The notes beneath the pieces were generated by a model. It was not told the origin of the DNA and did not search any database. It worked only from the letters and a program-made list of their open reading frames with translations. A stretch of DNA of 64,000 nucleotides. Source: Kiloniella sp. EL199. GTDB lineage: Bacteria; Pseudomonadota; Alphaproteobacteria; Kiloniellales; Kiloniellaceae. Shown here piece after piece: positions 57,367 to 64,000 of this stretch (position 1 is the stretch's first letter; every line of letters starts with the position of its first letter). The stretch spans positions 564,734-628,733 of the forward strand of contig NZ_OMPU01000006.1 in the NCBI RefSeq assembly GCF_900313065.1, in the 5' to 3' direction. The position numbers were made by a program, and so were the translations under genes.

Positions 57367-58308
57367 ATGAAGCGTGCATTTGTTTTTCCCGGACAGGGAT
57401 CACAGGCCGTTGGCATGGGAAAAGAATTGTCGGAAGCTTTTCCGGTGGCCCGCGAAGTTTTTGAAGAAGTTGATGAAGCTCTTGGGCAAAAGTTATCGAC
57501 GCTGATGTTTGAGGGGCCTATCGACGAACTTACTCTTACAGAAAATGCTCAGCCTGCGTTGATGGCTGTGAGTACAGCTGTTTCCCGTGTGTTGCAGAGC
57601 GAAGGTAATCAGTCTTTGAGCGATCACGCTTCTTTTGTTGCGGGGCATTCTCTTGGTGAATATTCAGCCCTGACAGCTGTGGGAACTGTTGAGTTGGCTG
57701 ATGCTGCGCGCCTCTTGAAGCTACGCGGCCTGTCTATGCAGCAAGCTGTGCCTGTTGGTGAAGGTGCGATGGCAGCTCTTCTCGGCCTCGATTTCGAAGA
57801 TGCTCAAGCTGTTGCCGAAGAAGCTGCGCAGGGTGAGATTTGCTCTGCTGCAAATGATAATGCGCCGGGACAGGTTGTTGTCAGTGGCCATAAAGCTGCT
57901 GTTGAGCGGTCTTTGGAAATTGCAAAGGCAAAAGGTGCAAAGCGTGCCGTATTATTGCCTGTATCTGCGCCTTTTCACTGTTCTTTAATGGCACCAGCTG
58001 CTGATGCGATGGCAGAAGCTTTGGCGTCTGTCACTCTACGGGTGCCATCTGTGCCTGTTGTTTGCAATGTTTCCGCTGATATGGTCACTGACCCTGAAAC
58101 GATTCGTGAATATCTGGTTCAGCAAGTAACAGGCGTTGTTCGCTGGCGCGAGTCCGTGCTTTATATGCGTGCAAATGAGGTTGAGCAGTTAGTTGAGCTT
58201 GGCGCAGGGAAGGTGTTGAGTGGTCTTAATCGCCGTATTGACCGCGATCTGACTTCTGCGAACGCAGGGACACCTGAAGAAATAGAGAACCTGTTGAAGA
58301 GTCTTTAA
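57367..58308 (+). CDS. fabD: Malonyl-CoA:ACP transacylase
   Basis: A 313-residue enzyme that loads malonyl groups onto acyl carrier protein. Motifs are FPGQGSQAVGMG (about 7-18), the active-site serine in GHSLGEYSAL (about 98-107) and the catalytic His in APFHCSLM. The ribosome site AAGGAG precedes the ATG. First gene of fabD-fabG-acpP-fabF. Confidence 0.97.
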   Translation: MKRAFVFPGQGSQAVGMGKELSEAFPVAREVFEEVDEALGQKLSTLMFEGPIDELTLTENAQPALMAVSTAVSRVLQSEGNQSLSDHASFVAGHSLGEYSALTAVGTVELADAARLLKLRGLSMQQAVPVGEGAMAALLGLDFEDAQAVAEEAAQGEICSAANDNAPGQVVVSGHKAAVERSLEIAKAKGAKRAVLLPVSAPFHCSLMAPAADAMAEALASVTLRVPSVPVVCNVSADMVTDPETIREYLVQQVTGVVRWRESVLYMRANEVEQLVELGAGKVLSGLNRRIDRDLTSANAGTPEEIENLLKSL

Positions 58309-58397
58309 AAATTATAAAAGCTGAAGGTCAGGTACTTGGTCTTGTGTTTGAAATTGAGTACTCTTCTGCGCATAAAAATTGAATTTAGGAGTATAGG

Positions 58398-59138
58398 ATG
58401 TTTGATCTTTCCGGTAAGACAGCACTTGTTACAGGTGCTTCTGGCGGTATTGGGAGTGCAATTGCCAAGGCATTGCATGATCAGGGGGCTGTTGTTGGTC
58501 TTTCTGGTACCAGAGTAGAAGCACTTGAAAAGGTAGCTGCTGAACTTGGCGGTGATCGTGTCCACGTTTTACCCGCGAATCTGTCTGATGCAGATGCGCC
58601 AGCGGATCTGGTGAAACGCGCTGATGAAGCAATGGGACAGCTGGATATCTTGGTGAATAATGCTGGTTTGACCCGCGATAATCTTGCAATGCGATTGAAA
58701 GATGAAGACTGGGATACTGTTCTTGCGGTTAATCTAACAGCCAGCTTCCGTCTTTCCAAAGCATGTCTTCGCGGCATGATGAAGCGCCGTTGGGGGCGTA
58801 TTATCGGGATTACTTCTGTTGTTGGTACAACGGGCAATGCTGGTCAGACAAACTATGCGGCTTCAAAAGCCGGTTTGATTGGGATGAGTAAATCTCTCGC
58901 ACAGGAAGTTGCGTCGCGCGGAATCACAGTCAATTGTGTTGCTCCTGGTTTTATTGCTACGGCAATGACAGACGTGCTTGGTGATGACATCAAAGAAAAT
59001 CTTTTGAGTGGTATTCCTTGCGCAAAGCTTGGCTCTCCCGAAGACATTGCGGCTTCGGTTGCATATCTGTCAAGCAACGAAGCTGCCTATGTGACAGGCC
59101 AGACCTTGCATGTTAACGGCGGAATGGCCATGATATAA
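58398..59138 (+). CDS. fabG: 3-oxoacyl-ACP reductase
   Basis: A 246-residue SDR enzyme that reduces 3-oxoacyl-ACP with NADPH. It shows TGASGGIGSAIAKAL, NNAGLTRDN, the active-site Ser at ITSVVG, Tyr-Lys in NYAASKAGLIGMSK, and VAPGFIATAMTD. It belongs to the fatty-acid synthesis cluster, 90 bp after fabD. Confidence 0.97.
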   Translation: MFDLSGKTALVTGASGGIGSAIAKALHDQGAVVGLSGTRVEALEKVAAELGGDRVHVLPANLSDADAPADLVKRADEAMGQLDILVNNAGLTRDNLAMRLKDEDWDTVLAVNLTASFRLSKACLRGMMKRRWGRIIGITSVVGTTGNAGQTNYAASKAGLIGMSKSLAQEVASRGITVNCVAPGFIATAMTDVLGDDIKENLLSGIPCAKLGSPEDIAASVAYLSSNEAAYVTGQTLHVNGGMAMI

Positions 59139-59200
59139 TCAGCATTTGACCCTCTGGCGTTGAATCTTTATGAAAGATAAACGATTAAGAGCGTTGGCAA

Positions 59201-59236
59201 GCCGCCTTAAAGTGTGTTAAGAGGCGGCGCTTCTCT
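59201..59236 (+). terminator. Hairpin between fabG and acpP
   Basis: GCCGCC (59201-59206) / GGCGGC (59223-59228) with inner TTAA / TTAA pairs is followed by a loose T-rich stretch. It may be a terminator or attenuator that allows separate, higher expression of acpP. Confidence 0.5.
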
Positions 59237-59324
59237 GTATTTAGCAGGGTAATAATAGAAATTCAGGCCTTAGGGTCGTTAGTAAAACCGCCGAAAGGCG
59301 ATAAATAGTTAAGGGCTAAAGTTT

Positions 59325-59561
59325 ATGAGCAACGATGTCGCTGATCGCGTAAAGAAAATTGTAGTTGAACACCTCGGTGTTGAAGAAGCCAAAGTTGTGG
59401 AAAGTGCAAGCTTCATTGACGATCTTGGTGCTGACAGCCTGGATACTGTCGAACTTGTTATGGCATTCGAAGAAGAGTTCGGTTGTGAAATTCCAGACGA
59501 TGCTGCTGAGAAAATCGTAACGGTCCAGAACGCTGTCGATTTCATTTCAGAAAACGTTTAA
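59325..59561 (+). CDS. acpP: Acyl carrier protein
   Basis: A 78-residue ACP. The phosphopantetheine site is Ser38 in [18 protein letters not shown]. The protein is strongly acidic, as usual. It lies between fabG and fabF and is followed by a strong terminator. A small CGCC-GAAA-GGCG hairpin (59289-59300) lies 25 nt before its start. Confidence 0.98.
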   Translation: MSNDVADRVKKIVVEHLGVEEAKVVESASFIDDLGADSLDTVELVMAFEEEFGCEIPDDAAEKIVTVQNAVDFISENV

Positions 59562-59580
59562 TCGTTTTTTCGAAGTATAT

Positions 59581-59607
59581 AACGCCGGGGAACTCCCCGG
59601 CGTTTTC
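59581..59607 (+). terminator. acpP terminator
   Basis: Perfect 10-bp stem AACGCCGGGG (59581-59590) / CCCCGGCGTT (59595-59604) with loop AACT and a short T-run. fabF begins 32 bp later, so read-through or a separate promoter must serve it. Confidence 0.9.
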
Positions 59608-59638
59608 GTCTTTAATAGCGTAGAGACTTTTTAGAATC

Positions 59639-60901
59639 ATGCGTCGTGTCGTTATAACCGGTCTCGGTATGGTATCTCCGCTTGGATGTGGTGTTGATCA
59701 TATATGGTCACGCATTACCAACGGTGAATCAGGTATTGGCAAAATTACTCAATTTGATTCGTCGGATTTGCCGTCTCAAATTGCAGGTGAAATTCCTGTT
59801 GGTGAAACTGCTGATGGTTACTTTAATGCGGATGATCATGTCGCAGCAAAGGATCGCCGCAAACTTGATCCTTTTATTGTGTATGGTATCACCGCTGCTC
59901 AGCAAGCTATTGAAGACGCGGGCTGGAAGCCTGAAGGTGAAGAGAGTTTGTTCCGCACAGGTGTGATGATTGGCTCTGGTATCGGTGGCCTGCAAACCAT
60001 TGCAAATGGTGCCGTAATGATTAAGGAAAAGGGACCGCGCAAGCTTTCACCTTTCTTTATTCCTTCATCGCTGATCAATTTGATTTCCGGTCATGTTTCT
60101 ATCCGTTATGGATACAAAGGGCCAAATCACTCAGTTGTAACAGCCTGTTCAACAGGTGCTCATGCTATTGGTGATGCTGCGCGTTTGATTCAGATGGACG
60201 ATGCGGATGTGATGATTGCTGGTGGTGCAGAAGCTGCAGTTTGCAGACTTGGTATCGCAGGTTTCTGTGCGTCGCGTGCGCTGTCTACTGGCTTTAACGA
60301 TGCCCCTGAAAAAGGATCTCGCCCTTGGGATAAAGGGCGTGACGGCTTTGTTATGGGCGAAGGTGCTGGTGTAGTTGTGCTCGAAGAATTGGAGCATGCA
60401 AAGGCGCGTGGCGCGACAATCTACGGTGAAGTCGTTGGTTATGGCCTGTCCGGAGATGCCCATCATATCACGGCTCCGCCACCCGATGGAAATGGTGGTT
60501 TCCGTGCAATGTCTGCTGCGCTAAAACGTGCAGGCATAAATGCAGATGATGTGAATTATATCAATGCTCACGGAACCTCTACTCCTTTGGGCGATGAGAT
60601 CGAGTTTGGTGCTGTTAAACGTCTGTTTGGCAACAATGAAAATGTTTGTATGTCATCAACAAAATCAGCGATTGGTCATCTGCTGGGTGCTGCTGGTGCT
60701 GTTGAGGCAATCTTCTCTGTAAAGGCAATCAAAGAAGGTGTGATCCCTCCAACACTTAATTTGGAAGATCCGTCTGACGAATGTCAGGGCATTGACCTGG
60801 TCCCTCTTGAAGCGCAAGAGCGAAAAGTTGATGTTGCGTTATCCAATTCCTTTGGATTTGGGGGAACCAATGCAAGCTTAGTGCTTAAAGCATTTAGATA
60901 A
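59639..60901 (+). CDS. fabF: 3-oxoacyl-ACP synthase II
   Basis: A 420-residue condensing enzyme that elongates acyl-ACP with malonyl-ACP. The Cys-His-His triad is in VTACSTGAHAI, NAHGTSTPLGD and SAIGHLLGAAG. The N-terminus RRVVITGLGMVSPLG and C-terminus SNSFGFGGTNASLVLK are standard. mltG follows by 13 bp. Confidence 0.97.
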   Translation: MRRVVITGLGMVSPLGCGVDHIWSRITNGESGIGKITQFDSSDLPSQIAGEIPVGETADGYFNADDHVAAKDRRKLDPFIVYGITAAQQAIEDAGWKPEGEESLFRTGVMIGSGIGGLQTIANGAVMIKEKGPRKLSPFFIPSSLINLISGHVSIRYGYKGPNHSVVTACSTGAHAIGDAARLIQMDDADVMIAGGAEAAVCRLGIAGFCASRALSTGFNDAPEKGSRPWDKGRDGFVMGEGAGVVVLEELEHAKARGATIYGEVVGYGLSGDAHHITAPPPDGNGGFRAMSAALKRAGINADDVNYINAHGTSTPLGDEIEFGAVKRLFGNNENVCMSSTKSAIGHLLGAAGAVEAIFSVKAIKEGVIPPTLNLEDPSDECQGIDLVPLEAQERKVDVALSNSFGFGGTNASLVLKAFR

Positions 60902-60914
60902 ATTTACTTAAGCC

Positions 60915-61916
60915 GTGAGTGAAGAGCAAAAAGTATCTAAGAGGCCCTCTTTTTTGAAGTGGGCCTCGCTTGTTTTCGCCTTGGGGATTTTGTGCTTTTC
61001 CATTGTATTATATGTGGGGCAACAGGAATTTTTGGCACCGGGACCTCTCAAAAGAGATCTCACCATTGTAATCCCCAAAGGATCAGGGTTAGAGAAGATA
61101 TCCAATATTCTGAAAGATGAAGGTGTTATTCGTGAACCACTTATTTTTCAACTAGGCGCGCGCTATACAAAGAAAGCAAGAAACTTAAAAGCAGGTGAAT
61201 TTTTGATGCCTGCAGCGGTTTCAATGAAAGGCGTGATTGAGATACTGGAAAACGGAAAAACGGTTAGCTACTCAATTACGATCCCTGAAGGGAAGACATC
61301 ATTTGAAATAGTCGAGATACTGCGAAGTAACCCTGATTTAGCCGGTGATATTACGGATGTTCCTGATGAAGGTAGCCTTTTACCTGAAACCTACCTGTTT
61401 GTACGAGGAGATAGCCGTCAATCTATTCTGGACCGAATGAAACAGGCATTAGGTCGCAACCTTGATAAGTTATGGAATAGCAGACAGGAAGGCTTACCGA
61501 TCAAGACTAAGGAAGAGGCTTTGGTCTTAGCGTCTATTGTCGAAAAGGAAACAGGGATCGCATCGGAAAGACCGCTTGTTGCCGGGGTCTTTATCAATCG
61601 CTTGAATCTAAAAATGCGCTTGCAGTCGGATCCAACGGTAACATACGGGATTACGCTTGGAGCCAAGCCCTTGGGCCGCAATTTGACCCGTAAAGACCTG
61701 AAAACGCCGTCTCCATACAACACCTATACAATTGATCGGCTTCCTCCTGGGCCGATCGCTAATGTCGGCTTGTCTGCGCTGGAGGCAGTTACGCAGCCGG
61801 CAAAAACAAAATATTTATACTTTGTCGCAGATGGTACAGGCGGGCATGCTTTTGCCCGTAGCCTTAAAGAACATAATAAAAATGTTCGTCATTGGCGTTC
61901 TGTAAACAAGAATTAG
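60915..61916 (+). CDS. mltG: Endolytic murein transglycosylase MltG
   Basis: A 333-residue membrane-anchored lytic transglycosylase that cuts nascent glycan strands. An N-terminal helix (FLKWASLVFALGILCFSIVL, about 14-33) is followed by a LysM-like region and the catalytic domain with LASIVEKETG (catalytic Glu), QSDPTVTYGI and TPSPYNTYTIDRLPPGPIAN-like residues (key SPYNTY and LPPGPI). It starts at GTG 60915 with a weak ribosome site, perhaps relying on coupling to fabF. yicC usually follows; here infA and an SDR intervene. Confidence 0.95.
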   Translation: MSEEQKVSKRPSFLKWASLVFALGILCFSIVLYVGQQEFLAPGPLKRDLTIVIPKGSGLEKISNILKDEGVIREPLIFQLGARYTKKARNLKAGEFLMPAAVSMKGVIEILENGKTVSYSITIPEGKTSFEIVEILRSNPDLAGDITDVPDEGSLLPETYLFVRGDSRQSILDRMKQALGRNLDKLWNSRQEGLPIKTKEEALVLASIVEKETGIASERPLVAGVFINRLNLKMRLQSDPTVTYGITLGAKPLGRNLTRKDLKTPSPYNTYTIDRLPPGPIANVGLSALEAVTQPAKTKYLYFVADGTGGHAFARSLKEHNKNVRHWRSVNKN

Positions 61917-62137
61917 TCGTGAACTGTCTCTTTGAATACGGAGTGTTGTAGAACATTGTTCTGAGTAACGACATATGATTTTGAGTGAATTAGGTAGAGT
62001 ATCTGAATTATTTCAGAATGTGGTATCATCAATTTTTAACTATATGTATGCAAAAATACGATGATTACTTGACCTTTTGCAAATGTTGAGTAGTTTTGCG
62101 GCACGCACAAAAGCGGTATAAAAAAGGCAAAGGTTGA

Positions 62138-62356
62138 ATGGCTAAAGAAGAACTCCTTGAGTTTAGTGGTACTGTTATTGAAAAGCTCCCGAATGCAATG
62201 TTCCGGGTTGAGCTTGAAAATGGACACGAAATTATTGCCCACACTGGTGGTAAGATGCGTAAATTCCGCATTCGTACCATGGTTGGCGATAAAGTTGACG
62301 TTGAAATGACCCCTTATGATTTGACTAAGGGCCGGATCACTTTCCGTCACAAATAA
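62138..62356 (+). CDS. infA: Translation initiation factor IF-1
   Basis: A 72-residue S1/OB-fold protein: [20 protein letters not shown], then [20 protein letters not shown] and the C-terminal RITFRHK. It is complete and standard. It lies alone between mltG and a convergent SDR gene, with its own terminator. Confidence 0.98.
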   Translation: MAKEELLEFSGTVIEKLPNAMFRVELENGHEIIAHTGGKMRKFRIRTMVGDKVDVEMTPYDLTKGRITFRHK

Positions 62357-62389
62357 GAACTCTCTACTTTGTAGCTGATAGGTTCAGTT

Positions 62390-62422
62390 GCGCGTTTGGC
62401 CGAAGGGCTTAACGCGCTTTTT
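62390..62422 (+). terminator. infA terminator
   Basis: GCGCGTT (62390-62396) / AACGCGC (62411-62417), with an inner GCC / GGC pair, followed by TTTTT. It lies between convergent infA and the SDR gene. Confidence 0.9.
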
Positions 62423-62433
62423 GTGCTGGCTTT

Positions 62434-63198
62434 TCATGTTTCTTTAGTGGGTAGTCTGTCAGATATAAATTCGGACAGATACAATGGAAGCGCAGCAAAG
62501 AACAAAACCGTTAAGTACATAGGTTTTGGAAATGAGATCCTTGCCTTGTTCCGTTCCAGTCCTTTGGCGATAATAGCTGCTGCCTTTGCGCTTTCCATTA
62601 AAAATGGCATTGGAAATTTGTTAACAGCTGTAATGCCGCTTTTAACAAAGCCTGGTGTAATTACTGAAACCTTGATGTTACTCTTTTTTAACGTCCCCCG
62701 CAGGCTTTCACCCCAGGTGCGGACAGCTGCTTTACTGGCACAGTAAGCCGGAGCACTAGGCAGACCTTTAAATGAAGCCAGAGAGGACATAATTGCTATT
62801 TGCCCCTGTTCATTTGATTTCATTATATCAATCGCCGGAAGAACAGTGTTGAGTACACCGTTCAGGTTTATATCGATTATTTCTCGTGTTTGATAGTTCG
62901 ATTCATCTTGTTGACCTGTGCCCCCGGATATTCCGGCATTGGCAATCACGAGATCCAGTTTGGACAGTTGGTTGGCTTTAACCATTTCTTTGTTACAAGC
63001 TGTTTGATCTGTGACATCCAATTGCAATGGATGTACTTTTGCGCCACGTTTTGCACATTGATTCGATATGGTTTGTAATCGGTCACGATTTCTGCCAGCA
63101 AGGAATAAAACATTTCCTGGATTGGCATAATATTCTGCAAGGGCGGCACCAATACCGCTGGAAGCACCGGTAATAAATATTGTCTTTGGAATTGTCAT
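62434..63198 (-). CDS. Short-chain dehydrogenase with C-terminal hydrophobic segment
   Basis: A 254-residue SDR. It has FITGASSGIGAALAEYY (about 8-24), the NAG motif in VIANAGISGG, Ser-Tyr-Lys in MSSLASFKG and PAYCASKAAVRTWG, and TPGFVKSG. The C-terminal 30 residues include a hydrophobic stretch (YLTVLFFAALPLYL) that may attach it to the membrane. The substrate is unknown. It interrupts the common mltG-yicC order and is on the opposite strand. Confidence 0.9.
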   Translation of the reverse strand: MTIPKTIFITGASSGIGAALAEYYANPGNVLFLAGRNRDRLQTISNQCAKRGAKVHPLQLDVTDQTACNKEMVKANQLSKLDLVIANAGISGGTGQQDESNYQTREIIDINLNGVLNTVLPAIDIMKSNEQGQIAIMSSLASFKGLPSAPAYCASKAAVRTWGESLRGTLKKSNIKVSVITPGFVKSGITAVNKFPMPFLMESAKAAAIIAKGLERNKARISFPKPMYLTVLFFAALPLYLSEFISDRLPTKET

Positions 63199-63318
63199 TC
63201 TTGCAGTAACTCATATGCTTTGGGTATAAGGCCTATGAAAATAAAGCTGCTTGTGATGAATGTAAAACAATCGATCATGTAGTTGAGTATGATGCTTCAA
63301 TAACCCCGAGGAACCATT

Positions 63319-64000
63319 ATGGGAAAAGCAATTGCCAGCATGACAGGATTTGCCCGTGCTGAAGGTGAGTACGCAGGGACAACCTGGTCTTGGGAGCTGA
63401 AAAGCGTCAATGGTAAGAATCTGGATGCCAGATGTCGAGTTCCAAATGGATTCGAAGTTTTGGATGCAAAAGTAAGGTCAGCTTTGGCCAAAAGCTTCAA
63501 GCGTGGCAACTTTCATGTAAACCTTGTGATTGATAACAAGCACAAACCAGTGCAGTTGCAAGTCAACGAAGATATCCTGCAGCAAGTTATTCCGCTGGCG
63601 ACAAGAATTGGTAATGATCTGGATGCCGTTGCCCCTTCTATTGATGGTATTTTGAATTTACGTGGTGTTCTAGAGCTTGTCGAAGAAGAGGAATCTCAAG
63701 ACGAGGCTGATGCGCGTTTGAGGAAGATTGAGACGAGTTTAAGTGTGGCGATTGAAGCCATGCAAAGCACGCGCCGTGAAGAGGGGGCGAGGCTTGCAGA
63801 AATTGCTTGTGGCCAGCTGGATGATATTGAGAACTTACAAAAAGAAGCTACAAAACTGGCTGCAACACAGCCGGCAGCAATACAGGATCGGTTTAATAAA
63901 CAGCTGTCAGAGTTATTATCTGATGCTAGCCTTGTTTCTGAAGAGCGTCTGGCACAGGAAATTGCTATTCTGGTGACCAAAGCTGATATCCGTGAAGAGC
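63319..64000 (+). CDS. YicC-family protein, partial
   Basis: The first 227 residues of a YicC-family protein; the gene runs off the right edge. It starts with the family signature SMTGFARAEGEYAG and ELKSVNGKNLDARCRVPNGF, and the visible end (EERLAQEIAILVTKADIREE) is the beginning of the conserved C-terminal block. YicC proteins are endoribonucleases linked to RNA turnover in stationary phase. A GAGGAA site precedes the ATG. Confidence 0.95.
   Translation, partial: MGKAIASMTGFARAEGEYAGTTWSWELKSVNGKNLDARCRVPNGFEVLDAKVRSALAKSFKRGNFHVNLVIDNKHKPVQLQVNEDILQQVIPLATRIGNDLDAVAPSIDGILNLRGVLELVEEEESQDEADARLRKIETSLSVAIEAMQSTRREEGARLAEIACGQLDDIENLQKEATKLAATQPAAIQDRFNKQLSELLSDASLVSEERLAQEIAILVTKADIREE

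Overview
The window comes from an alphaproteobacterium. I infer a marine, Rhodospirillales-like lineage of moderate GC. The signs are the fabD-fabG-acpP-fabF-mltG and rpsF-rpsR-rplI-dnaB blocks, the cvpA-purF and radA neighbourhood, a DUF2794 protein, a COQ7-type ubiquinone hydroxylase and two dense ABC-uptake loci. The genus is a guess from style, not a measurement. Most of the window is ordinary chromosomal core; the accessory material is scattered.

Layout. 1-5.9 kb: a carbohydrate ABC importer (ATPase cut by the window edge, two permeases, binding protein) with a PfkB-family sugar kinase in the same operon, read leftward, and a divergent ROK regulator; a 21-bp dyad lies between them. 5.9-14.9 kb: a LysR regulator divergent from two M20-type amidohydrolases and a peptide-type ABC importer whose two ATPases are fused, probably for uptake and hydrolysis of N-acylated amino acids or short peptides. 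15-20.4 kb: DUF533 protein, COQ7, a phospholipase D-like protein, cytochrome b561 plus YceI, an unknown two-helix membrane protein, and tRNA-Gln(CUG). 20.7-28.8 kb: Ppx/GppA, RlmE, GuaB, an RsmB-like methyltransferase, a TSUP permease and GuaA.

28.8-32.4 kb is a patch of small genes: a cysteine-rich 55-residue protein beside an ArsR regulator with a nearby operator-like dyad, SlyX, a GNAT acetyltransferase broken at an A7 tract, a GGDEF cyclase, a DUF2794 protein and a small lipoprotein. 32.6-36.1 kb is the YfgM-like/BamB/Der group. A decayed IS630 copy (36.2-37.2 kb) separates it from a PAS histidine kinase, a 125-residue stand-alone chemoreceptor tip and a DMT exporter. 41.4-44.8 kb is the queA-tgt-queG queuosine cluster. 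44.9-53.7 kb holds a 2OG-Fe(II) oxygenase, an O-antigen-ligase-like protein, DUF423, TusA-like, SDR, PurF, CvpA, RadA and an Mla-type lipid transporter.

53.9-64 kb is core: DnaB, the L9/S18/S6 operon (S6 carries an Arg-Gly-rich tail), fatty-acid synthesis genes, MltG, IF-1, an SDR and the start of a YicC-family protein.

The points most worth a second look are the GNAT gene interrupted exactly at an A_AAA_AAC slippery heptamer, the cysteine-rich peptide/ArsR pair, the stand-alone chemoreceptor tip, the S6 tail with its leader hairpin, and the two operator-like dyads beside catabolic regulators. I found no CRISPR array, prophage or clearly new multi-gene system.
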